A stretch of 64,000 nt of DNA from Paenisporosarcina sp. OV554 (GTDB lineage Bacteria > Bacillota > Bacilli > Bacillales_A > Planococcaceae). Below the pieces are notes generated by a model. It had not been told where the DNA came from. It ran no database searches and was given only the letters and a program-made list of their open reading frames with translations. This document shows positions 44,416 to 52,371 of this stretch, piece after piece. Location: contig NZ_QBUC01000018.1 in NCBI RefSeq assembly GCF_003058165.1, positions 1-64,000 on the forward strand, written 5' to 3'. A program made the position numbers and the translations under genes. How positions within the stretch are numbered: position 1 is the stretch's first letter; each line of letters starts with the position of its first letter.

Positions 44416-44634
44416 TTGACGCAATTAAATGAACCTCAACCTAATAACATTCATGATGAGCGCAGAGAACAGATTAAAAATGCAGCCCTTAAAGTATTTG
44501 CACACCGAGGAATCATCGGGACAAAAATGAGTATGATTGCTGCTGAGGCCGGTATTAGCCAAGGTCTTTCCTACCGCTATTTCAAATCCAAAGAGAGATA
44601 TGCTTCGTATGTTGAAAAGTTCCCGATACAATAA
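44416..44634 (+). pseudogene. TetR family regulator truncated after the DNA-binding domain
   Basis: The frame encodes only the TetR helix-turn-helix: REQIKNAALKVFAHRGIIGT, KMSMIAAEAGISQGLSYRYF, KSKERY, then VEKFPIQ and a stop. The about 120-residue ligand domain is missing. TTG 44416 lies 12 bases after GGAGAG; TTG 44398 is an alternative. Placed right after the SDR gene, it is probably the remnant of that gene's former regulator. Confidence 0.72.
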
Positions 44635-44797
44635 CTACTTCTACATCCTTCAAAAATCACCTGCTTCTTTAACTAACCTGCCTCTTTAGTTGAATAACAA
44701 TAGCACAAACTTAGACACTACATCCATCATTACATTACCATATTATTGATGTACTACCTTTTATTATTAGAAATAATATTTTGTTAAACGTAAAAAA

Positions 44798-44817
44798 GCA
44801 TTGCTAAAAGCAATGCT
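44798..44817 (-). terminator. terminator of the cyd operon
   Basis: AGCATTGC and GCAATGCT arms followed on the minus strand by TTTTTTACG. The stretch 44635-44923 holds nothing else recognisable apart from a degenerate relative of the 26-bp palindrome near 44670-44697. Confidence 0.8.
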
Positions 44818-44923
44818 AATTTGTACGTTAATATGACGTTATTTGTAATGCATCTGTCGAGTTATTTAAACTTTTTACCACTCAACTGTACGGGTTAAAT
44901 AAATCTTATCCAAGCGTTTTGAT

Positions 44924-45031
44924 TTATTCTTTTTCCCGTAAAGGTCCGTCTTTAGGAGCGAACCAAAATGCTGTGATAATCGAGACAATTAAAACGATAA
45001 ATGGTGCGTAAAACATTAAGAACTCAGTCAT
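44924..45031 (-). CDS. cydS: CydS-like small subunit of cytochrome bd oxidase
   Basis: A 35-residue single-helix protein, MTEFLMFYAPFIVLIVSIIT then AFWFAPKDGPLREKE, starting ATG 45031 eight bases after AAAGGAGG and 14 bases after cydB ends. Size, position and the FYAPFIV...AFW pattern match CydS, the third subunit seen in the Geobacillus bd oxidase structure. It should pack against CydA and stabilise haem b. It precedes the operon terminator. Confidence 0.85.
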   Translation of the reverse strand: MTEFLMFYAPFIVLIVSIITAFWFAPKDGPLREKE

Positions 45032-45045
45032 GTGATTGGCCTCCT

Positions 45046-46077
45046 TTAGGCATGGTAATCCTTGTTTCCACGAACGTAGTCTTTGTTGAATAAGAATAGT
45101 CTCAACAATAGATACAACGAAGGAAGCAATAATCCTAAACCGGCAATAAACGCAACAATTAATGCAATCGCCATCGCTTCGTTGGTAAAGCTATCGTAAA
45201 TCGTTAAATATGGATACAACAAGTACGGGTAATGTGAAACCCCGTAACCGAAGAATGCTAAGGCAAACTGACCAGTTAATAAGCCAAATGCTAGACCATA
45301 GTTTTTGCGTTTCCAAATGAGCCATACTGTTCCGACAAACAGCAAGAAGGACAATCCGAATACCCACCATAAATCCAGGATGCGCGCATAGTGTTCAGGG
45401 TTATGACTGCGCAATTCGAAAATGATGCCTCCTGCTGTTATCATCGTTGGTAAAGACCAGATGAGTGCATATTTCCGTAGTAGATCCGTCGCAGATGAAT
45501 CTCCCGCTTTATTGGCATACCACGTTAAAAATACTGCCGAGATATACAACAATGCGGTTATACTCAATACGACAATACTCCAAGTTAATGGACTCGTAAA
45601 TAATCCGAAGTAATCTAAGACAGGATTTCCATTTACCATGGAAATAAATCCACCTTCAGAAATCGTCAGTACGACGGAAAGTGATGCTGGGATAAATAAA
45701 CCTGATATCCCGTACATGAACGTATAACCTTTGTGTCCATATGAACCATACATAGCAAACGCATAATACGAACCGCGTATTGCTAGTAAGACAATCGCTA
45801 TACTTGCTGGTACCAATAGTGTCGTTCCATAATAGAAGGCAGTTTTCGGGAAGAATCCGATAACACCAACGAAGAAGAACACTAGAAACACATTAGTTAC
45901 TTCCCACACAGGTGATAAATAGCGTTCTATAATATTCGTTAAAATATGTTCACGTCTTGTTAATGTGTTGTACGCATTGAAAAATCCTGCACCAAAGTCA
46001 ATCGATGCCACGATAACATAACCGAATAAAAACATCCATAAGACGGAAATTCCGATAATTTCGAGTGTCAGTGTCAT
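45046..46077 (-). CDS. cydB: cytochrome bd ubiquinol/menaquinol oxidase subunit II
   Basis: A 343-residue protein with about eight to nine transmembrane segments and the CydB features IDFGAGFFN near 26 and a conserved charged PVWEVTNVFLVFF block near 55. It pairs with CydA as the terminal oxidase, but has no haem ligands of its own in the Bacillus type. Its start ATG overlaps the cydA stop by four bases (translational coupling). Gram-positive length. Confidence 0.92.
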   Translation of the reverse strand: MTLTLEIIGISVLWMFLFGYVIVASIDFGAGFFNAYNTLTRREHILTNIIERYLSPVWEVTNVFLVFFFVGVIGFFPKTAFYYGTTLLVPASIAIVLLAIRGSYYAFAMYGSYGHKGYTFMYGISGLFIPASLSVVLTISEGGFISMVNGNPVLDYFGLFTSPLTWSIVVLSITALLYISAVFLTWYANKAGDSSATDLLRKYALIWSLPTMITAGGIIFELRSHNPEHYARILDLWWVFGLSFLLFVGTVWLIWKRKNYGLAFGLLTGQFALAFFGYGVSHYPYLLYPYLTIYDSFTNEAMAIALIVAFIAGLGLLLPSLYLLLRLFLFNKDYVRGNKDYHA

Positions 46078-47420
46078 GTAATGTCACCGTCCTGTTCTTT
46101 ACGTCGATCTTCAATTTCTTGTTCAACTGGATTCTTTTTAAACATACGTCTAAGTACGACAATACTTCCGATTCCAAGGATTAAATAAAGACCTGCGAAT
46201 AATGCGAGCATAAGATCTACTTGACCACTTGTGGTTGCAGCATCTTCAGTACGCATAATGCCTCTCAACACCCAAGGTTGGCGACCTACTTCTGCGAACC
46301 ACCAACCTGCTTCGATTGCGAGCAAAGCAAGAGGACCACCTGCAACAAGTATCCAGCGGAACCATTTGGTCTGAACGAACGACCATCTTCTCCAAGTTGC
46401 CAAGACATATAACGCCGATAATCCTGTCAGCGATATCCCAATTGTTACCATTAAGTCAAATAAGTAGTGAATATAAAGTGGTGGTACTTCATCTTCAGGG
46501 AATTGATCAAGACCCTGAACTTCGGCAAATGGATTACCATGTGCCAACACACTGAGTGCATATGGAATTTTAATTGCATACTTCACTTCACCATCGTCTA
46601 AAACACCATACATAACCAGTGATGCATTTTCTTCTGTTTCAAAATGCCATTCAGCGGCAGCTAATTTTTCAGGTTGGTATTCTGCTAAATATTTTCCGGA
46701 AAAGTCCCCGATAATAGCAGTTGCTATAGAGAAAATCAGCCCTAGTTTTAACGTTAAGAATAATGCTTTTTTGTGATAGATATGATTTGAACCTTTTAAC
46801 AATCGGTAAGCAGCAATTGATGCTAATACGAATGCTGACGTCATGTATGCGGTTGCTACAACATGAGCAACCTTAGTAGGCATTGCTGGGTTAAACATTG
46901 CTAGTAGTGGGTTAATGTTGATTAATTCCCCATTTACTAAATCAAATCCTTGTGGCGCGTTCATAAACGAATTTACGATTGTAATGAATACGGCTGAGAA
47001 AGATGCCCCAATCGCAACGGGAATAAGGATTAATAAATGCTTTTTCTGATTTTCAAAACGATCCCAAGTGTATAAATAAATTCCTAAGAAAATAGCTTCA
47101 AAGAAAAAAGCGAACGTTTCCATAAAGAGTGGTAAAGCAATAACATTACCCGCTAGTTCCATAAAGTTCGGCCACAATAAAGATAGTTGGAGTCCGATGG
47201 CTGTCCCTGTTACGACTCCGACGGCAACTGTGATTACAAAACCACGAGCCCAGCGTCTTGCAAGTAATATATAATGTTCATCATTTTTCTTAATTCCGAC
47301 CCACTGAGCAATCATGATCATGAGCGGAACACCTACACCAATCGTGGCATAAAGAATATGAAACGATAGTGTCAATTCTGTTAAAATGCGACTAAAGAAT
47401 ACCGCTTCTTCATTTCCCAT
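46074..47420 (-). CDS. cydA: cytochrome bd oxidase subunit I
   Basis: A 448-residue haem protein of the inner membrane that oxidises menaquinol and reduces O2. Visible: His19-type haem ligand in LSFHILYATIGVGVPLM, the ETFAFFFEAIFLGIYLY helix with Glu at about 99/107, the short Q-loop typical of Firmicutes, and GWWFAEVGRQPWVLRGIMRT (about 362-381). ATG 47420 follows GGAGGG. It is preceded by a 31-codon ORF and a Rex-like site, and followed by cydB and cydS. Confidence 0.94.
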   Translation of the reverse strand: MGNEEAVFFSRILTELTLSFHILYATIGVGVPLMIMIAQWVGIKKNDEHYILLARRWARGFVITVAVGVVTGTAIGLQLSLLWPNFMELAGNVIALPLFMETFAFFFEAIFLGIYLYTWDRFENQKKHLLILIPVAIGASFSAVFITIVNSFMNAPQGFDLVNGELININPLLAMFNPAMPTKVAHVVATAYMTSAFVLASIAAYRLLKGSNHIYHKKALFLTLKLGLIFSIATAIIGDFSGKYLAEYQPEKLAAAEWHFETEENASLVMYGVLDDGEVKYAIKIPYALSVLAHGNPFAEVQGLDQFPEDEVPPLYIHYLFDLMVTIGISLTGLSALYVLATWRRWSFVQTKWFRWILVAGGPLALLAIEAGWWFAEVGRQPWVLRGIMRTEDAATTSGQVDLMLALFAGLYLILGIGSIVVLRRMFKKNPVEQEIEDRRKEQDGDIT

Positions 47421-47435
47421 CTGATTACCCTCCTA

Positions 47436-47531
47436 TTAACTACCGAAAATCCGACCTAGTATTGACAACATCATAATGGCTGCAACTATAAATACAACCC
47501 ACATCAATTTTCTCTCATGATTTTTATACAT
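47436..47531 (-). CDS. 31-residue single-helix peptide upstream of cydA
   Basis: MYKNHERKLMWVVFIVAAIM then MLSILGRIFGS: a basic N-terminus and one transmembrane helix. ATG 47531 follows AAGGGTGGTG and its TAA lies 15 bases before cydA, with GGAGGG in between. It looks like a genuine first cistron of the cyd operon. I know of no named equivalent; it could be an extra small oxidase subunit, an assembly peptide or a translation leader. Confidence 0.65.
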   Translation of the reverse strand: MYKNHERKLMWVVFIVAAIMMLSILGRIFGS

Positions 47532-47621
47532 GTAGTCACCACCCTTACTTCCTATCATACCCCATTTGAACTTCTTTAAAATAACTGGATGTATCCATTT
47601 TGTCACGCACTTGTGAAGGAA

Positions 47622-47639
47622 ATGTGAAAACCATCACAA
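47622..47639 (-). promoter_or_regulatory. candidate Rex operator upstream of the cyd operon
   Basis: On the minus strand TTGTGATGGTTTTCACAT matches the Rex consensus (TTGTGA, six bases, TCACAA) except for the last base. Rex is the NADH/NAD-sensing repressor known to control cydABCD in Bacillus. A further partial TTCACAAG/CGTGACAA inverted pair at 47603-47618 might be a second site. Confidence 0.7.
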
Positions 47640-47709
47640 ATTAATATTGCGAAAGTTTGGATTATTTTGTATTCTAATTAATCATACTTAAATGATAGAG
47701 GTGCATAAA

Positions 47710-48135
47710 TTGAAAATAAAGCGGAAAGTCCTTGCCTATATTACAAAAGGACAAGAACCTAATTTAGAATTGCTTGTTTTTGAACACAAAGACTTTCCTG
47801 AAGCTGGCTTGCAAGTTCCAGCTGGCACCATCGAAGAAGATGAACTATTAATTGATGCTCTTTACCGAGAAATTAATGAAGAAACTGGTCTCGTTCGAGA
47901 TGCTCTGTATTTTATGGGCAAAATTCATAAATATAACTACTATCCACAAGGAAAAGATACGGTCCATGAGCGTAATTTCTTCCACTTGAATTACGCTGGT
48001 GAACAAGTGAACTGGGAACACAATGTCGTAAGTAATGGTCTAGATAACGGTTTGACATTCAAATTTCGCTTCGAACCAATAAAGACGTTACCTGAACTTT
48101 CAGGTGAACAAGGTGAAGCATTGAAAATGATGTAG
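47710..48135 (+). CDS. Nudix hydrolase
   Basis: A 141-residue protein starting TTG 47710 six bases after GAGGTG (an upstream ATG 47692 overlaps that site). The Nudix box is GTIEEDELLIDALYREINEE followed by TG (about 38-59), with all E-E-x-R-E-x-x-E-E positions kept. Cleaves X-linked nucleoside diphosphates; the substrate is unclear. A GNAT gene follows 18 bases later, so the two form an operon. Confidence 0.85.
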   Translation: MKIKRKVLAYITKGQEPNLELLVFEHKDFPEAGLQVPAGTIEEDELLIDALYREINEETGLVRDALYFMGKIHKYNYYPQGKDTVHERNFFHLNYAGEQVNWEHNVVSNGLDNGLTFKFRFEPIKTLPELSGEQGEALKMM

Positions 48136-48153
48136 ATTCAAGGAGGAAGTAAA

Positions 48154-48648
48154 TTGAATATCAGACCCATTGAAGTAAGGGATGCAGAACAACATTTAGC
48201 ACTTAGCAAAAAACTAGATGAGTCGAACTTTATGTTACATGAACCCGGTGAGAGAAAAACAACTCTTGAACAGCAGACAAAATCGATAGAAACAATTTTA
48301 TCTAAAAAGAATAACATCATCTTTGTTGCAGAAGTTGAAGGCAATTTGGTGGGATTCATTGCAGCAATCGGCAACCAATTCCAACGTAACAAGCACTGTG
48401 CTTATTTAGTGATAGGCGTACTTGATATGTACCAAGGACAAGGAATCGCAACGAAATTATTCAATCACGTATTTGATTGGGCGAAAGAAGTCAAACTGTC
48501 CAGACTTGAACTTACGGTTATTAAAGATAATAACAAAGCATTTAATCTCTACAAAAAAATGGGATTCACCTTGGAAGGTGAGAAAGTAAATTCATTAATC
48601 ATCGATGGCAACCCAACGAATGAGTATTATTTATATAAGTTGTTGTGA
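48154..48648 (+). CDS. GNAT family acetyltransferase (RimI/RimL-like)
   Basis: A 164-residue protein starting TTG 48154, seven bases after AAGGAGG. NIIFVAEVEGNLVGFIAAIG, HCAYLVIGVLDMYQGQGIAT (motif A, Q-G-x-G-x-A) and LELTVIKDNNKAFNLYKKMG (motif B) are typical of GNATs acting on protein N-termini or small amines. Downstream of the Nudix gene and closed by a terminator at 48654-48690. Confidence 0.87.
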   Translation: MNIRPIEVRDAEQHLALSKKLDESNFMLHEPGERKTTLEQQTKSIETILSKKNNIIFVAEVEGNLVGFIAAIGNQFQRNKHCAYLVIGVLDMYQGQGIATKLFNHVFDWAKEVKLSRLELTVIKDNNKAFNLYKKMGFTLEGEKVNSLIIDGNPTNEYYLYKLL

Positions 48649-48653
48649 CGAGA

Positions 48654-48690
48654 AAAGAGCGCTTCCCAGATTTCCAGGAAACGCTCTTTA
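48654..48690 (+). terminator. terminator of the Nudix/GNAT operon
   Basis: AAAGAGCGCTTCC and GGAAACGCTCTTT arms (one mismatch), followed by ATTATT. Confidence 0.75.
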
Positions 48691-48772
48691 TTATTAAAAA
48701 TTAACATTCATTTTTCATGAATGATTAACACCTTTAATTACACACTACTGTACAGAGTGCTTTGCATTTTCG

Positions 48773-48988
48773 TTATTTGTTTGTTGTATTCCCGCCAATT
48801 TGTTGTTGAGCCATCTGAACTAAGCGTTTTGTAATTTCTCCACCAACTGAACCGTTTGCACGAGAAGTAGCATCTGCTCCTAGGGAAACACCAAACTCTT
48901 GCGCGATTTCATATTTCATTTGGTCTAAAGCTTGTTTTGCTCCAGGAACTTCAAGTTTGTTACGACTTCCAGAATTATTGTTAGCCAT
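48773..48988 (-). CDS. alpha/beta-type small acid-soluble spore protein
   Basis: A 71-residue SASP starting ATG 48988 behind [32 protein letters not shown] then [20 protein letters not shown] contains the GPR protease site region (E-I-A-x-E-F-G) and the conserved DNA-binding segment [12 protein letters not shown]. SASPs coat and protect spore DNA and feed amino acids during germination. A sigma-G-like promoter lies upstream. Clear proof that the organism sporulates. Confidence 0.95.
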   Translation of the reverse strand: MANNNSGSRNKLEVPGAKQALDQMKYEIAQEFGVSLGADATSRANGSVGGEITKRLVQMAQQQIGGNTTNK

Positions 48989-49009
48989 ATCTGTCACCTC
49001 CTTGCAATG

Positions 49010-49038
49010 TAGAATGCTCCGTTTTGAACATTTCATTC
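49010..49038 (-). promoter_or_regulatory. candidate forespore (sigma-G) promoter of the SASP gene
   Basis: GAATG (49038-49034), 17 bases, CATTCTA (49016-49010) on the minus strand, fitting the sigma-G pattern G-A-A-T-R / CAT-x-x-TA. It is 22 bases before the SASP start codon. Confidence 0.6.
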
Positions 49039-49098
49039 GTGATTATAAGTTGTTAATTTATAGCTAAATTTCCTTGTGGAGGGTTGGGTGTTTTTTTC

Positions 49099-49216
49099 TA
49101 TGAGCGGTTCTTTGTCGACTATGCGCGGATTTTTGTCGGCTACGCGCGGTTCTTTGTCGACCATGCGCGGATTTTTGTCGGCTACGAGCGTATCTCTGTC
49201 GACTATGCGCGAATCC
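49099..49216. repeat. 21-bp tandem array, second family
   Basis: Five and a half units of 21 bases alternate between two forms, TATGCGCGGTTCTTTGTCGA. and TACGCGCGGATTTTTGTCGG., giving a 42-bp dimer period. Located between the dagK terminator and the SASP promoter. The TTTGTCGACTATGC core resembles TTTTCGACCACTC of the larger array at 22839-23413. ORFs reading through it in several frames are artefacts. Confidence 0.9.
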
Positions 49217-49231
49217 CCAAAAAAACCAAAA

Positions 49232-49255
49232 ACCACTACCCAAAAAGGTAGTGGT
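49232..49255 (-). terminator. terminator of dagK
   Basis: ACCACTACC and GGTAGTGGT arms followed on the minus strand by TTTTGGTTTTTTT. Confidence 0.88.
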
Positions 49256-49266
49256 CATTAGTTAAT

Positions 49267-50178
49267 TCAAGGACGATCTTGTTCACGAATGTCATTTATC
49301 GGAACAAACACTTCAATATGACGATGTAAATTTTCAAAGACTGCAGGTGCATTACCACCGTATTCACCGTCTAAATTTAGTTGCACATGAGCGTCAGCTG
49401 TCACTTTTATGTGACTCGCTTTTTTATAAATCACCAGTGGATCCTCTAAATGATTACCGCCTATTGCAAGTGTTGCTAAACGGATAAACTCTGCGATGTT
49501 ACATTTTTTCAAGATTAACAAGGTGAACTTCCCGTCGTTAATACTTGAATTTGGTGCAAGTTTTTCAAATCCACCTACGGAATTGGTTAAACCGACTAGG
49601 AACATCATGGCCTCATCGTCAAATACTTCATCATCGTACTCGATTCGTACTTGAGAAGCTCGAATTGATGGTAACATTTCGATGCCTTTTAAGTAATACG
49701 CAAGTTGACCAAGAACTGTTTTTAACTTACTTGGAACGTCATACGTCAATTCGGTTAACTTTCCACCGCCCGCGATATTAATAAAATAGCGATCGTTGAC
49801 AACGCCAACATCTACCGGAATGGTTTCTTCCGCTATAATTATGTTCACCGCTTTAGTAATATCGCGAGGAATGCGCAGTGCTCTAGCAAAGTCATTCGTA
49901 GTTCCCATTGGAATCAGCCCGACTTTCGGACGTTTTTCAAAACCACTTATTCCTGCAACGACTTCGTTTAACGTACCATCGCCACCTGCTGCTACTACTA
50001 GATCAAAACCTCGTTCGACTGCATGTTTAGCCGCCTCTACTGCATCGCCTTCACAAGTCGTCGCGTGACACGACGTTTCGTACCCAGCCTTCTCTAATTT
50101 CTCTAATACTTCTGGCAAGTGTTTTTTGAATAATTCTCGGCCAGATGTAGGATTATAAATAATACGTGCACGTTTCAT
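49267..50178 (-). CDS. dagK: diacylglycerol kinase
   Basis: A 303-residue soluble lipid kinase that phosphorylates diacylglycerol left from lipoteichoic acid synthesis. It begins MKRARIIYNPTSGRELFKK, has the phosphate-binding VVAAGGDGTLNEVVAG (about 60-75), GLIPMGTTNDFARALRIP, and GGKLTELTYDVPS. ATG 50178 is eight bases after GGAAGG; ATG 50184 is too close. In Bacillus dagK (yerQ) lies directly after gatB as here, though three other genes now intervene. Confidence 0.94.
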   Translation of the reverse strand: MKRARIIYNPTSGRELFKKHLPEVLEKLEKAGYETSCHATTCEGDAVEAAKHAVERGFDLVVAAGGDGTLNEVVAGISGFEKRPKVGLIPMGTTNDFARALRIPRDITKAVNIIIAEETIPVDVGVVNDRYFINIAGGGKLTELTYDVPSKLKTVLGQLAYYLKGIEMLPSIRASQVRIEYDDEVFDDEAMMFLVGLTNSVGGFEKLAPNSSINDGKFTLLILKKCNIAEFIRLATLAIGGNHLEDPLVIYKKASHIKVTADAHVQLNLDGEYGGNAPAVFENLHRHIEVFVPINDIREQDRP

Positions 50179-50281
50179 ACACACATTTCCTTCCTGCTTT
50201 ACATTTTCAACAATTAATAGGACTTATACGCGATTAAAAAGTTGCATCTGTAGTTCGTCGCAATCTATTACCCACGAAAAG

Positions 50282-50304
50282 AAGCCGGACAACTGCCTCG
50301 GCTT
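50282..50304 (-). terminator. terminator of the thioredoxin-like gene
   Basis: AAGCCG and CGGCTT arms (weak interior pairing) followed by CTTTTCG on the minus strand. Confidence 0.55.
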
Positions 50305-50342
50305 GATTCCTTTATTATATACGAATGCAAGCGTTAGAACAA

Positions 50343-50912
50343 TTATGATTGTTTTTGGAGTGCTGCTGTAAATTCTTTGCGAATGTCTTCATATACCCAT
50401 AACCAGTATTCTGGCGTTGAAATATACTCTGCAGTAATCTTTTCAATAAATTGTTTTTGCTTGTCTTTAAATGTTGGATCCTCTGAATTCGGTAGATCTT
50501 GGCGGAGTTTTAGGACGTATTCTTGTAATTGCGGAGCACGAGGACCCCATTTTGAAATGACTTCACCTTGCTGATTTAATAATAAATATACGGGAATTGA
50601 ACGCCCTCCATTTGTTAAGTAGCGATCCATTAAATCTAACGTCTGATCTCGGTAAACTACTCGAACTTCTACATCAGCCGCTTCCGCAACACGACGAATA
50701 ATTGAGTTATTCAACATCGCATCGCCACACCAATCTTCAGTAATACCCAAAATGCGTGGTGATTTTTCTTTCAATAACGTAATAAACTCATCGTCTTGAG
50801 GAACATGAAACTGATCATAAATTACTTTGCTATTTTCTTTATTAGTGCCCATTTTGTCCATATATTCATTTAGAGAAATCGCTTCCTCAAAATACTGTTG
50901 TTCAGTTTTCAT
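50343..50912 (-). CDS. thioredoxin-like (Thioredoxin_9) family protein
   Basis: A 189-residue cytoplasmic protein with a thioredoxin fold: PRILGITEDWCGDAMLNNSI holds a single active-site Cys in W-C-G-D (about 61-64), followed by VRVVYRDQTLDLMDRYLTNG, GGRSIPVYLLLNQQGEV and the cis-Pro. With one cysteine it cannot be a simple disulfide oxidoreductase; a monothiol or chaperone-like role is likely. ATG 50912 follows AAGGAG. Single gene. Confidence 0.85.
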   Translation of the reverse strand: MKTEQQYFEEAISLNEYMDKMGTNKENSKVIYDQFHVPQDDEFITLLKEKSPRILGITEDWCGDAMLNNSIIRRVAEAADVEVRVVYRDQTLDLMDRYLTNGGRSIPVYLLLNQQGEVISKWGPRAPQLQEYVLKLRQDLPNSEDPTFKDKQKQFIEKITAEYISTPEYWLWVYEDIRKEFTAALQKQS

Positions 50913-50973
50913 TGACTAACCAACTCCTTTGCAATCAGTTTACTCGCTTCATTCAAATGAATCAAATATCTTG

Positions 50974-51002
50974 TTGACAGTTTAATTAAAGAAGCATAGA
51001 GT
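50974..51002 (+). promoter_or_regulatory. sigma-A promoter of the Ktr/Trk gene
   Basis: TTGACA, 17 bases, TAGAGT, about 40 bases before the start codon at 51043. The -10 is weak (four of six). Confidence 0.5.
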
Positions 51003-51042
51003 TAGCTATTATTTTGATTCTTTTAAATTAGGAAGTGCTTGG

Positions 51043-52371
51043 ATGCGGAACATTAAAAAGAAAAGTTTTAAAATCTCACCCCCGCTCGTAATAGCAGGAA
51101 GTTTTTTGATTTTAATATTTATAGGAACCCTTTGTTTAAAGCTCCCTTTTGCTACGACAACACCCATTTCTTGGACTGATGCCTTGTTTGTTTCGACTTC
51201 AGCAACAACCGTGACTGGTCTGAGTGTTTTTGATCCTGGAACTACGTTGACTGTATTTGGTGAAGTCGTTTTAATGATTCTTATCCAATGTGGCGGGATT
51301 GGGTTAATGACATTTGCGATAGCTTTACTGATTTTGCTAGGAAAGAGAGTTGGTCTTCAAAATCGGATTTACCTGCAAGAGTCTTTTAATCAAAACTCCG
51401 TTGGTGGCATCGTCAAATTAGTAAAATTAATTTTAACTTTTGTATTAACAGTTCAATCTATTGCTATTGTCATCATGACGCTCCATTGGCTTCCGAAATT
51501 CGGATTTACAGAAGCACTCTACTTAAGTGTCTTTCATGTCATTTCAGCTTTTAATAATGCGGGCTTTGCTTTATTTCCAGATAACTTAATTGGGTTTTCT
51601 GGTGATCCCATTGTCAATATCATATTATCAGGATTATTTATTTTAGGTGGGCTTGGTTTCACCGTCGTTATCGATCTTTATCAGAAAAACTCATTTAGAA
51701 AATGGTCTCTCCACACGAAAATGATGATTATCGGTACGATTATCATTAACATCATTGCGGCTCTCACGATTTTCTTATTGGAATACGGTAATCCGGATAC
51801 TCTTGGTAATATGCCTTTATATGAAAAAATAATGACTGCCTATTTCCAAGGTGTAACCCCTCGAACTGCTGGTTTTAACACAGTCAATTATGGAATGATG
51901 GAAGATCCTACACTCTTGTTTACTATGATGCTTATGTTTATTGGTGCAGGGAGTGCTTCGACGGCCTCAGGGATAAAATTAACAACCTTTATGGTTGTCA
52001 TTCTTGCCACAATAGCTTTTTTGAGACAACGAGGAGAACCCGATTTGTTCGGCCGTTCGATTCGTCTCGATACGGTAATTCGCTCACTTGCTATTACCAC
52101 CATTAGTTTATTACTCGTGACGGCCTTTATCTTCATGTTGACCATTACAGAAAAAATCCCTTTCTTACCTCTCGCGTTCGAGGTTGTCTCCGCATTTGGT
52201 ACAGTCGGATTGTCGATGGGAATTACTGGTCAACTAAGCGATTTAGGTGAAGTTTTATTATGTATTGTCATGTTTGTAGGACGGATTGGATCGCTAACTT
52301 TGTTCTTCCTCCTAATGAAACCGAAAAAAGCAAACTACCGTTATCCATATGATCAAGTATTTACAGGATGA
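51043..52371 (+). CDS. KtrB/KtrD-type potassium (TrkH family) translocating subunit
   Basis: A 442-residue membrane channel subunit with four repeated M1-P-M2 motifs. The selectivity-filter loops read SATTVTGLSV (about 52), SAFNNAGFAL (about 165), TPRTAGFNTV (about 275) and SAFGTVGLSM (about 380), each with the key glycine. The gatekeeper loop between helices is near GAGSASTASGIKL. It needs a KtrA/KtrC RCK partner for gating; none is adjacent, as for B. subtilis KtrD, so I leave the symbol open. ATG 51043 follows AGGAAG. K+ uptake and osmotic adaptation. Confidence 0.92.
   Translation: MRNIKKKSFKISPPLVIAGSFLILIFIGTLCLKLPFATTTPISWTDALFVSTSATTVTGLSVFDPGTTLTVFGEVVLMILIQCGGIGLMTFAIALLILLGKRVGLQNRIYLQESFNQNSVGGIVKLVKLILTFVLTVQSIAIVIMTLHWLPKFGFTEALYLSVFHVISAFNNAGFALFPDNLIGFSGDPIVNIILSGLFILGGLGFTVVIDLYQKNSFRKWSLHTKMMIIGTIIINIIAALTIFLLEYGNPDTLGNMPLYEKIMTAYFQGVTPRTAGFNTVNYGMMEDPTLLFTMMLMFIGAGSASTASGIKLTTFMVVILATIAFLRQRGEPDLFGRSIRLDTVIRSLAITTISLLLVTAFIFMLTITEKIPFLPLAFEVVSAFGTVGLSMGITGQLSDLGEVLLCIVMFVGRIGSLTLFFLLMKPKKANYRYPYDQVFTG

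Noticed and set aside
49033-49261. Three short ORFs with repeating DSR/VDK/SRQ patterns
   Set aside because: Artefacts of the 21-bp array at 49099-49216, open in several frames and both strands.
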